NCBI GenBank assembly: GCA_020025425.1
Contig: JAHHSD010000072.1
Location: 1 to 6,194, forward strand
Direction: 5' to 3'
Source of the DNA: Oscillospiraceae bacterium
Lineage (GTDB): Bacteria; Bacillota; Clostridia; Oscillospirales; Oscillospiraceae
DNA: 6,194 bases
Positions within the stretch are counted from its first letter, which is position 1, and every line of letters starts with the position of its first letter. Shown one piece after another: positions 1 through 6,145 of this stretch. A program made the position numbers and the translations under genes. Below the pieces are notes generated by a model. That model was not told the DNA's origin and made no database searches. It worked only from the letters and a program-made list of their open reading frames with translations.

Positions 1-1001
1 ACATCCAGGACGCCCTGGTGCTGGTGAGCAACAACTTCTCCACCCAGACCTCCTATGAGAACCAGACCAAAAAGGCCATCAACAACAAGTTCATCCAGGA
101 GGCCATGACTGAGTTTCTGCGGGAAAACCTGGAGGTCTACTTCATCGAAAATCCCCTGGACGCCCAGAAGATCGGCGAGCAGGTGCTGATCAACAAGCGC
201 TCCCGGGAGAGCGCCGAGCGGTCCCGGCTGAACATCAAAAAGAACCTGACCGGCTCCATGGACATCTCCAACCGGGTCAAGAAGTTTGAGGACTGCCGCA
301 CCAAGGACGTCTCCCGCCGGGAGCTGTACATCGTGGAGGGCGACTCCGCAATGGGCAGCGTCAAGCAGAGCCGGGACTCCGACTTCCAGGGCATCATGCC
401 CGTGCGGGGCAAGATCCTCAACTGCCTGAAGGCCGACTACGGCAAGATCTTCAAGAGCGAGATCATTACCGATCTGCTCAAGGTGCTGGGCTGCGGCGTG
501 GAGGTCCAGGACAAGCGGGCCAAAGACGTGCCCGCCTTCGATCTGAACAACCTGCGCTGGAACAAGGTGGTCATCTGCACCGACGCCGACGTGGACGGCT
601 TCCAGATCCGCACCCTGATCCTCACCATGCTCTACCGGCTGACCCCCACCCTGATCCGGGAGGGCTGCGTCTATATCGCCGAATCCCCCCTCTATGAGAT
701 CACCTGCAAGGACAAGACCTGGTTTGCCTACTCCGACAAGGAGAAGGCCGACATCGTGGCCTCCCTGGAGGGCAAAAAGGTGGACGTCCAGCGGTCCAAG
801 GGTCTGGGCGAGAACGAGCCGGACATGATGTGGCTGACCACCATGAACCCGGAGACCCGCCGCCTGATCAAGGTCATGCCCGAGGACGTGGAGCGCACGG
901 CCCGGATGTTCGACCTGCTGCTGGGCGACGATCTCCAGGGCCGCAAGGACCACATCGCGGAAAACGGCTATAAATTCCTGGATCTGGCGGATATCTCCTG
1001 A
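1..1001 (+). CDS. Type IIA DNA topoisomerase subunit B (ParE/GyrB type), C-terminal part, 5' truncated by window edge
   Basis: ATPase subunit of a type IIA topoisomerase; it pairs with the A subunit encoded directly downstream. The frame is open from the left edge (first full codon at 3), so the ATPase domain lies outside the window and about 332 residues are visible. The TOPRIM domain is clear: EGDSAMGS begins at 336, with the metal-binding Glu at 336-338, then MPVRGKILN, then the acidic metal site DADVDG at 582-599. The C-terminal signature QRSKGLGENEP begins at 789 and matches the family's QRYKGLGEMNP; TTMNPETRRL follows. Deviations from usual GyrB/ParE are Met where EGDSAGGS has its first Gly, and extra residues (VQDKRAKDVPAF) before the DADVDG strand. 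These suggest a divergent clostridial-type clade. The gene ends in TGA and the A-subunit gene starts 20 bases later. Gyrase versus topoisomerase IV cannot be settled from this subunit alone; topoisomerase IV-like is favoured by the partner. Confidence 0.93.
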   Translation, partial: IQDALVLVSNNFSTQTSYENQTKKAINNKFIQEAMTEFLRENLEVYFIENPLDAQKIGEQVLINKRSRESAERSRLNIKKNLTGSMDISNRVKKFEDCRTKDVSRRELYIVEGDSAMGSVKQSRDSDFQGIMPVRGKILNCLKADYGKIFKSEIITDLLKVLGCGVEVQDKRAKDVPAFDLNNLRWNKVVICTDADVDGFQIRTLILTMLYRLTPTLIREGCVYIAESPLYEITCKDKTWFAYSDKEKADIVASLEGKKVDVQRSKGLGENEPDMMWLTTMNPETRRLIKVMPEDVERTARMFDLLLGDDLQGRKDHIAENGYKFLDLADIS

Positions 1002-1002
1002 C

Positions 1003-1011
1003 GGAAAGAGG
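1003..1011 (+). promoter_or_regulatory. Ribosome binding site deciding the start of the topoisomerase A-subunit gene
   Basis: GGAAAGAGG lies in the short gap between the two topoisomerase genes. It ends 10 bases before ATG at 1022. The upstream in-frame TTG at 1013 is only one base past it, too close for initiation, so ATG 1022 is the better start. Confidence 0.65.
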
Positions 1012-1021
1012 TTTGATTCCA

Positions 1022-3265
1022 ATGCCTAGAAAAAAGAAAACTGACGACCACAACGCAAGGGCCAACAACCCCAACGTCATGGGTCTGCGCTCCGAGGTGC
1101 TGGAGCAGCCCATCACCGAGACGCTGGAGATCAACTACATGCCCTACGCCATGTCCGTCATCATCTCCCGGGCCATCCCGGAGATCGACGGCTTCAAGCC
1201 CTCCCACCGCAAGCTCCTGTACACCATGTACCAGATGGGGCTTCTCAAGGGGGGCCGCACCAAGTCGGCCAACATCGTGGGCCAGACCATGAAACTCAAC
1301 CCCCACGGCGACGCGGCCATCTATGACACCATGGTCCGTCTCTCCCGGGGCTACGGCGCCCTGCTCCACCCCCTGGTGGACTCCAAGGGCAACTTCGGCA
1401 AGGTCTACTCCCGGGATATGGCCTGGGCGGCCAGCCGATACACCGAGGCCAAGCTGGATCCCATCTGCTCCGAGCTCTTCCGGGACATCGACCAGGACAC
1501 CGTGGACTTTGTGGACAACTACGACGGCAAGATGAAGGAGCCCACCCTGCTGCCCACCACCTTCCCCAACGTGCTGGTCTCAGCCAACATGGGCATCGCG
1601 GTGGGCATGGCCTCCAATATCTGCGGCTTCAACCTGGGGGAGGTGTGCGACACCACCATCGCCTACCTCAAAAACCCGGACTGCGATCTGACCGCCACCC
1701 TCAAGGCCCCCGACCTGCCCACCGGCGGCGAGCTGCTCTACGATGAGGCCGCCATCCGGGAGATCTACGAGACCGGCCGGGGCTCCTTCAAGGTCCGGGC
1801 CAAGTGGCGCTATCTCAAAAAGGAGAACCTGATCGAGATTTACGAGATCCCCTATTCCACCACCTCCGAGGCCATCATCGACAAGGTGGTGGAGCTGGTC
1901 AAGCTGGGCAAGGTGAAGGAGATCGCCGACATGCGGGACGAGACCGACCTGAGCGGTCTGAAGCTGACCATCGACCTGAAGCGGGGCAGCGACCCGGACA
2001 AGGTGATGGCCAAGCTGTTCAAATACACCACCCTGCTGGACAACCACAGCTGCAACTTCAACATCCTCATCGCCGGCATGCCCCGGGTCATGGGGGTGCG
2101 GACCATTTTGGAGGAGTGGACCTCCTGGCGGATGCAGTCCGTCCGCCGCCGGACCTACTTCAACATGAACAAGAAGAAGGAGAAGCTCCACCTGCTGCTG
2201 GGTCTGCGGCGCATCCTGCTGGACATCGACAAGGCCATCCAGATCATCCGGGAGACCGAGGCGGACGCCGAGGTGGTCCCCAACCTGATGATCGGCTTCG
2301 GCATCGACCAGCTCCAGGCCGAATATGTGGCGGATATCCGCCTGCGCAACATCAACAAGGAGTATATCCTCAGGCGCACCCAGGAGGTGGACACCCTGGA
2401 GGCGGAGATCGCCGACCTGGAGGATATCGTCAACTCCCCCAAGCGCATCCAGAAAATCATCATCTCCGAGCTCCAGAGTGTGAAAAAGGAGTACGCCGTC
2501 CCCCGCCGCACCGAGATCATCTACGACAGCCAGATGGCCGACGTGCTGGACGAGGTGGACGAGACCCCCGACTACCCCGTCCACGTGTTCCTGTCTCAGG
2601 AGGGCTATCTGAAAAAAATCACCCCCCAGTCCCTGCGCATGGCCAGCGAACAGAAGTACAAGGAGGGGGACGCCCCCTACCTCTACTGGGAGGCCTCCAA
2701 CCGGGACGAGCTGCTGGTCTTTACCGACAAGCAGCAGTGCTATAAAACCTTCCTCTCTGAGTTTGAGGACTCCAAGGCCAGCCTGCTGGGCGACTACCTG
2801 CCCTCCAAGCTGGGGATGGACCCGGAGGAGAAGGCCCTGTGGGCCTGCATCGCCGGAGATTACAGCGGCAACCTGCTGTTCTTCTTTGAAAACGGCAAGG
2901 TGGCCCGGGTGGAGCTGTCCGCCTACCAGACCCAGACCAGGCGCAAGCGCCTGACCAGCGCCTACTCGGACAAGTCCCCCCTGGTGACCGCCATGCTGAT
3001 TCAGGAGGACCTGGAGCTGGCCCTCATCTCCTCCGAGAACCGCTGCCTGGTGTTCCACACCTCCGCCCTGGCTCCCAAGACCACCCGCACCACCCAGGGC
3101 GTCAACGTGATGACCCTCAAGCCCAAATACCATCTGGAAAAGGCCATCCCGCTGGCCGAGTCCACCATTGTCAACCCCACCCGCTACCGGGCCAAGGCTC
3201 TGCCCGTCGCCGGCGCCCTGCTGAGAGAGGTTGACCGAGGCGAGGAGCAGATGACCCTGCTCTGA
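1022..3265 (+). CDS. Type IIA DNA topoisomerase subunit A (ParC/GyrA type, topoisomerase IV-like)
   Basis: DNA-cleaving subunit of the topoisomerase. Its catalytic tyrosine forms the transient phosphotyrosine link to DNA. The protein has 747 residues from ATG 1022, close to the size of ParC and shorter than most GyrA. A Lys-rich N-terminus (MPRKKK) precedes the cleavage domain (about 25-180), with NPHGDAAIYDTMVRLSRG at 93-110 and SRYTEAKL holding Tyr140 (1439-1441). The tower region has FPNVLVSANMGIAVGMAS at 181-198. A coiled coil and C-gate occupy about 365-500 and end in RRTEII. A C-terminal beta-pinwheel-like region covers about 510-747, including TTRTTQGVNVMTLK. I see no QRRGGKG-type GyrA box, so a decatenating or relaxing role is favoured over negative supercoiling. 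The Ser83 equivalent of E. coli GyrA is Ala98, and the acidic residue at the Asp87 position is kept (Asp102). Just before the active site, KVYSRDMAWAA replaces the usual SIDGDxxAAM and is about two residues longer. It is 20 bases from the B-subunit gene, so probably co-transcribed. Confidence 0.93.
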   Translation: MPRKKKTDDHNARANNPNVMGLRSEVLEQPITETLEINYMPYAMSVIISRAIPEIDGFKPSHRKLLYTMYQMGLLKGGRTKSANIVGQTMKLNPHGDAAIYDTMVRLSRGYGALLHPLVDSKGNFGKVYSRDMAWAASRYTEAKLDPICSELFRDIDQDTVDFVDNYDGKMKEPTLLPTTFPNVLVSANMGIAVGMASNICGFNLGEVCDTTIAYLKNPDCDLTATLKAPDLPTGGELLYDEAAIREIYETGRGSFKVRAKWRYLKKENLIEIYEIPYSTTSEAIIDKVVELVKLGKVKEIADMRDETDLSGLKLTIDLKRGSDPDKVMAKLFKYTTLLDNHSCNFNILIAGMPRVMGVRTILEEWTSWRMQSVRRRTYFNMNKKKEKLHLLLGLRRILLDIDKAIQIIRETEADAEVVPNLMIGFGIDQLQAEYVADIRLRNINKEYILRRTQEVDTLEAEIADLEDIVNSPKRIQKIIISELQSVKKEYAVPRRTEIIYDSQMADVLDEVDETPDYPVHVFLSQEGYLKKITPQSLRMASEQKYKEGDAPYLYWEASNRDELLVFTDKQQCYKTFLSEFEDSKASLLGDYLPSKLGMDPEEKALWACIAGDYSGNLLFFFENGKVARVELSAYQTQTRRKRLTSAYSDKSPLVTAMLIQEDLELALISSENRCLVFHTSALAPKTTRTTQGVNVMTLKPKYHLEKAIPLAESTIVNPTRYRAKALPVAGALLREVDRGEEQMTLL

Positions 3266-3310
3266 TCCCCCGCAGCCGGTTCCTAGTTTGAACGGAAAGG
3301 AAGTTCATGT

Positions 3311-4180
3311 ATGTCATCCACGACGAAGGAATCACTCCGCACCTATCTTCTTCTCACCCTCTCCTCCCTCTTTTTCGGCATCGCCTTCGACTGGTTTTAT
3401 GTCCCAAACCAGATCAGTCTGGCGGGCATCACCGGTATCGCCCAGATTTTGAACCACTGGTTCCCCGTTCTCCCCATCGGCATCACCGTGATCGCCCTCA
3501 ATGTCCCCCTCTTTCTGCTGGGGTGGAAGTGTCTGGGGCGGCAGCTCCTGATCTCCTCTCTGGTGGCCATGGTCACCTCCTCCCTGGCCGTGGATCTGGT
3601 GGCCGCGGTTCACACCTTCCAGCCCATGGACCCCATGCTGGCCTCCATTTTCGGCGGCATTGCGGTGGGCACCCAGCTGGGCGTGGTGTTCCGGCTGAAG
3701 GGCACCACCGGCGGCACCGACCTGATCGCCCGGCTGATGAAGCTGCGCTTCCCCTGGCTGCCCATGGGCACGCTGCTGATGGTGGTGGATCTGGTGGTCA
3801 TTGTGGCGGTAGCTCTGGTGTTCCACAATCTGTACAGCGCCCTGTACGGCATGATCGCCCTGTGGATCTCCACCACTGTGATCGACAAGGTGCTCTACGG
3901 CATGGACACCTCCAAGGTGGCCTATATCATCAGCGAGCAGACCGACCGGATGATTCCCGTCATCCGTGAGCAGCTGGACCGGGGCGTCACCATCCTCCCC
4001 GGCGTCGGCTCCTACACCGGCCGGCCCCGGGACGTGCTGATGTGCGCCTTTAAGCAGAGGCAGATCGTGGACCTGAAAAAGGCCGTTCTGGACGTAGACC
4101 CCGGCGCCTTCCTCATTGTGTGCGACGCCCACGACGTTCTGGGTGAGGGCTTCCACGCCTACCACCCCGACGATATTTAA
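3311..4180 (+). CDS. YitT-family multi-pass membrane protein with C-terminal DUF2179 domain
   Basis: Integral membrane protein of 289 residues, of the length usual for the YitT family. The family is widespread in Firmicutes; its transport or sensing role and substrate are not established. Hydrophobic segments lie at about 11-30, 53-72, 77-100, 108-127, 151-172 and 175-192. Family-like motifs are the early FYVPNQISLAGITGIAQIL (29-47) and LKGTTGGTDLIARLM (129-143). The soluble C-terminal domain (about 222-281) matches DUF2179: RGVTILPGVGSYTGRPRDVL, then VDPGAFLIV and the closing GEGFH. ATG 3311 is preferred because AAAGGA (3296-3301) sits 9 bases upstream. The overlapping ATG at 3307 opens another frame with proline- and histidine-rich, unconvincing protein. 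The gene lies 45 bases after the topoisomerase gene and 24 bases before the LUD gene, so co-transcription is possible. The family call is firm; the function is not. Confidence 0.92.
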   Translation: MSSTTKESLRTYLLLTLSSLFFGIAFDWFYVPNQISLAGITGIAQILNHWFPVLPIGITVIALNVPLFLLGWKCLGRQLLISSLVAMVTSSLAVDLVAAVHTFQPMDPMLASIFGGIAVGTQLGVVFRLKGTTGGTDLIARLMKLRFPWLPMGTLLMVVDLVVIVAVALVFHNLYSALYGMIALWISTTVIDKVLYGMDTSKVAYIISEQTDRMIPVIREQLDRGVTILPGVGSYTGRPRDVLMCAFKQRQIVDLKKAVLDVDPGAFLIVCDAHDVLGEGFHAYHPDDI

Positions 4181-4188
4181 AAATCATA

Positions 4189-4196
4189 CAGGAGGT
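4189..4196 (+). promoter_or_regulatory. Strong ribosome binding site of the LUD gene
   Basis: CAGGAGGT lies in the 24-base gap after the YitT-family gene, 8 bases before ATG 4205. It is a near-perfect Shine-Dalgarno at ideal spacing and fixes the start. Confidence 0.8.
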
Positions 4197-4204
4197 TCTT
4201 TCCC

Positions 4205-4798
4205 ATGGCAGATTTTGATGTTTTACGCAAAAATCTGGAGGAGCGCGGCTTTGCCGTCTCCCAGTTCCAGACCGCCCGGCAGGCTGCCGACTACCTGGAC
4301 AGCCAGATCGACGGCGTCACCGTGGGCTTCGGCGGCTCCGTGACGGTCCGGGAGCTGGACCTCTATCAGCGGCTGGCCGGTCACAACCAGGCCATCTGGC
4401 ACTGGGAGAACGGCTCCCTCCCCCAGGCCGCCACTGCCGATGTCTATATCACCTCGGCCAATGGCGTGGCCGAGACCGGGGAGATCATCAACATTGACGG
4501 CTCCTGCAACCGGGTCTCCGCCTCCCTCTACGGCCACAAGAAGGTCTATTTTGTGATCGGCTCCAACAAGGTGGCCCCCGACTACGAGGGCGCTGTGTGG
4601 CGCGCCCGCAACATCGCCGCCCCCAAAAACGCCCAGCGTCTGGGCAAAAAGACCCCCTGCGCCGCCAAGGCCGACAAGTGCTACGACTGTCACAGCCCCG
4701 AGCGGATCTGTCGTGCCCTGGTGGTGCTGTGGGAAAAGCCCACCGCCCCCGGACAGGATGTGGAAGTTGTCCTGGTCAATGAGCCCCTGGGCTACTGA
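4205..4798 (+). CDS. Stand-alone LUD-domain protein (LutC/YkgG-like, former DUF162) with C-terminal four-cysteine motif
   Basis: Cytoplasmic protein of 197 residues built almost wholly of one LUD domain. The domain is named for lactate utilization: LutC and the N-terminal part of LutB carry it in the LutABC lactate oxidation complex. Visible family motifs are GFGGSVTVREL (41-51), ADVYITSANGVAETGEIINI (78-97), DGSCNRV (98-104) and VIGSNKV (117-123). The C-terminal part has TPC, KCYDC and SPERIC, giving Cys152, Cys159, Cys162 and Cys169 (C-X6-C-X2-C-X6-C), a plausible metal or Fe-S ligand set. From memory, clostridial stand-alone LUD proteins carry a similar cluster, unlike LutC of Bacillus. 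No lutA or lutB partner is present within the window, so a role in lactate oxidation should not be assumed. The start is set by the strong ribosome site at 4189-4196. Family confidence is high; function is unknown. Confidence 0.9.
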   Translation: MADFDVLRKNLEERGFAVSQFQTARQAADYLDSQIDGVTVGFGGSVTVRELDLYQRLAGHNQAIWHWENGSLPQAATADVYITSANGVAETGEIINIDGSCNRVSASLYGHKKVYFVIGSNKVAPDYEGAVWRARNIAAPKNAQRLGKKTPCAAKADKCYDCHSPERICRALVVLWEKPTAPGQDVEVVLVNEPLGY

Positions 4799-4827
4799 AT
4801 CCGGCAGATCATGCGGAAGTTTTCCAC

Positions 4828-4837
4828 AAAAGGAGGT
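4828..4837 (+). promoter_or_regulatory. Ribosome binding site that places the lipoprotein start at GTG 4844
   Basis: AAAAGGAGGT is followed by GTG at 4844 with 7 bases between AGGAGG and the start. An in-frame ATG at 4811 lies upstream of this site and has no Shine-Dalgarno of its own. Starting at GTG also gives a conventional lipoprotein signal peptide. Confidence 0.85.
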
Positions 4838-4843
4838 GCTCCG

Positions 4844-5962
4844 GTGAATTATCGCCCCATTTTCCCTCTGCTTCTGGCCGGCGTCATTACGCTCACCGGC
4901 TGTTCCTCCCTGCTGGAACGGGATTACACCACAGTGAATGTCCACTCCGCCGTCCCCGTGGTGGAGAGCGACCAGCTGACCATTCGGGCGGAGAGCTATC
5001 AGGATCTGGTGAATGCCCTGCTCTATTTCATCACCCAGGGGCAGGAGGAGGGCACCATCCGGCTCTACAACTACCCCTACGACGTGGAACGGGACATGGC
5101 CGCCGCCTGCCGGGAGGTCACCCAGGTGGATCCTCTGGGCGCCTACGCGGTGGACTCCATTCAGTATGACCTCTCCCCCATCGTCTCCTGCTATGAGGCT
5201 CAGGTGAATCTGACCTACCGCCGCACCCACCAGCAGGTGGAGAAGGTAGTCCCCCTGACCGGCTCCAGCGCCATCCGCGATCATCTGAAGGGGATCCTGG
5301 CTCAGTTCCAGACCGAGACCGCCATGCGGGTGAGCTACTTCACCGAGGACGAGGACTATATCCGCCACCTGATCCGTCAGGCCTACTGGGGCGTCCCCGG
5401 CTCCGCCCTCGGGTTCCCCTCCGTTGAGGTCCATTTCTATCCGGACAGCGGACGCCAGCGGGTGGTAGAGCTCCGGCTCACCTATCCCCTGAGTGACGAC
5501 GATCTGAAGGCCCGCCAGCACAAGCTGGACCACCAGGCCGGCCAGCTTGTCTCTCAGCTCAAGCCCGGCCTGGGAGACAAGGGACTGCTGGCCATCCGCA
5601 AAACCATTCAGAACATTGTGCGGTACGCCCCGGACAAGGGCGGCAGCACTCCGTACCACGCCCTGGTGACGGGCAGCGCCAACAGCGAGGGACTGGCCCT
5701 GTCCATGGCCCTGCTGTGCCAGCGGCTGAACTACTCCTGCCAGATCGTGGAGGGCACACTGGACGGCGTCCCCCATTTCTGGACCATCGTCTCCACCCAG
5801 GACGGCAGCCGGCATCTGGACCTCTCTCATCCCGACTTGATGGAAAATGGCTCTCCCTTCCTCTCTGACCAGGCCCTCGCCGCGGCCGGCTACCACTGGA
5901 ACCGGGAGCTCTATCCCGTCTGCGGTGCCCAGACTGGGGACTCCCTCCCCCAGCAGCGATAA
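4844..5962 (+). CDS. Putative lipoprotein with duplicated N-terminal module and catalytically altered transglutaminase-like domain
   Basis: Predicted membrane-anchored extracellular lipoprotein of 372 residues, read from GTG 4844. The signal peptide MNYRPIFPLLLAGVITLTGC ends in a lipobox (LTGC) with Cys20 as the lipidated residue. Residues about 44-127 and 138-216 look like diverged copies of one alpha/beta module. Each has an LxxxL helix, a strand (TIRLYNY; MRVSYF), a helix, and a strand pair ending in LTY. A charged helical stretch (217-262) leads to a transglutaminase-like core at about 263-360. The pattern TPYHALVTGSANSEGLALS aligns with the family's usual Ala-Val-Cys-Glu-Gly-Tyr-Ala block, but Ser281 stands at the catalytic Cys. 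His311 (PHFW) and Asp326 (HLDLS) fit the rest of the triad. This could be a non-enzymatic binding domain, or a serine variant of unknown activity. It lies 45 bases after the LUD gene. The closest described group is 'transglutaminase domain-containing protein'; the biological role is unknown. Confidence 0.85.
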   Translation: MNYRPIFPLLLAGVITLTGCSSLLERDYTTVNVHSAVPVVESDQLTIRAESYQDLVNALLYFITQGQEEGTIRLYNYPYDVERDMAAACREVTQVDPLGAYAVDSIQYDLSPIVSCYEAQVNLTYRRTHQQVEKVVPLTGSSAIRDHLKGILAQFQTETAMRVSYFTEDEDYIRHLIRQAYWGVPGSALGFPSVEVHFYPDSGRQRVVELRLTYPLSDDDLKARQHKLDHQAGQLVSQLKPGLGDKGLLAIRKTIQNIVRYAPDKGGSTPYHALVTGSANSEGLALSMALLCQRLNYSCQIVEGTLDGVPHFWTIVSTQDGSRHLDLSHPDLMENGSPFLSDQALAAAGYHWNRELYPVCGAQTGDSLPQQR

Positions 5963-5988
5963 ATTTTCGTATTTTTGGGGAATTATAC

Positions 5989-6016
5989 TTGACACTTGCA
6001 AAATATCTGCTATAAT
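5989..6016 (+). promoter_or_regulatory. Consensus sigma-70/SigA promoter of the tRNA-Gly gene
   Basis: The -35 box TTGACA (5989-5994) and the -10 box TATAAT (6011-6016) both match consensus exactly. The spacer is 16 bases, one short of the optimum. TG at 6008-6009 adds an extended -10 element. Transcription would start near 6022-6024, about 6 to 8 bases before the mature tRNA. The surrounding 5961-6020 is AT-rich in an otherwise GC-rich window. It marks the tRNA as its own transcription unit. Confidence 0.92.
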
Positions 6017-6029
6017 AAATCCTGCTGTT

Positions 6030-6105
6030 GCGAGTGTAGCTCATCTGGTAGAGCGCCACCTTGCCAAGGTGGAGGTAGCGAGTTCGAGCCTCGTCACTCG
6101 CTCCA
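6030..6105 (+). tRNA. tRNA-Gly (anticodon GCC), CCA encoded
   Basis: A complete 76-base cloverleaf. The acceptor arms GCGAGTG (6030-6036) and CACTCGC (6095-6101) pair over 7 bp, with discriminator T at 6102, usual for bacterial tRNA-Gly, and a genomically encoded CCA at 6103-6105. The D stem GCTC/GAGC is 6039-6042 with 6051-6054. The anticodon stem CCACC/GGTGG is 6056-6060 with 6068-6072, around loop TTGCCAA. The anticodon GCC (6063-6065) reads GGC and GGU glycine codons; GGC is the form favoured in the neighbouring genes. The variable loop is AGGTA. The T arm is 6078-6094 with loop TTCGAGC and one G-T pair at its base. It is flanked by its own promoter and terminator. No sign of an integrated element is visible at its 3' end within the window. 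Confidence 0.98.
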
Positions 6106-6106
6106 C

Positions 6107-6145
6107 GTCGGAGCAAACGTCATATCGTTTGCTCCGACTTTTTTT
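6107..6145 (+). terminator. Rho-independent terminator of the tRNA-Gly unit
   Basis: A perfect 13-bp stem, GTCGGAGCAAACG (6107-6119) with its complement (6126-6138), closes a six-base loop (TCATAT). Seven Ts follow directly (6139-6145). The stem begins one base after the tRNA CCA end, so the primary transcript has almost no other 3' trailer. In the minus direction the hairpin is preceded by A7 but not followed by a T run, so it is not an obvious minus-strand terminator. Confidence 0.95.

Noticed and set aside
1030..1036. In-frame A-AAA-AAG slippery heptamer near the start of the topoisomerase A gene
   Set aside because: It resembles the dnaX frameshift site and has a Shine-Dalgarno upstream, but a -1 shift reaches TGA at 1042-1044 after two codons, giving only a seven-residue peptide. 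A Lys-rich N-terminus explains it more simply.
1580..3133. Minus-strand open frame (517 codons) opposite the topoisomerase A gene
   Set aside because: Low-complexity Gly/Val/Leu/Gln-rich protein mirroring the third-position G/C bias of a clear topoisomerase gene; no family motif.
3276..3295. Possible hairpin between the topoisomerase A and YitT-family genes
   Set aside because: Only a 6-bp stem with a bulged G and no T run; too weak for a terminator. It touches the ribosome site region, but regulatory pairing cannot be supported.
3307..3969. Plus-strand frame starting at ATG 3307, four bases before the YitT-family start
   Set aside because: The product is rich in Pro, His, Arg and Gly with no motif, while the overlapping frame from ATG 3311 gives a full YitT-family protein.
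5928..5938. CCCA-GAC-TGGG hairpin near the end of the lipoprotein gene
   Set aside because: A 4-bp stem inside coding sequence with no following T run; expected by chance in GC-rich DNA.
4223..6001. Long minus-strand open frame (592 codons) opposite the LUD and lipoprotein genes
   Set aside because: It spans two well-supported plus-strand genes, begins inside the tRNA promoter region, is rich in Gly, Val, Leu and His as expected from the reverse of GC-rich codons, and has no recognisable domain or ribosome site.
5559..6116. Minus-strand open frame starting inside the terminator and running through the tRNA
   Set aside because: It reads across a functional tRNA and its promoter, then antisense to the lipoprotein gene, giving an Arg/Pro/Gly-rich product without motifs.
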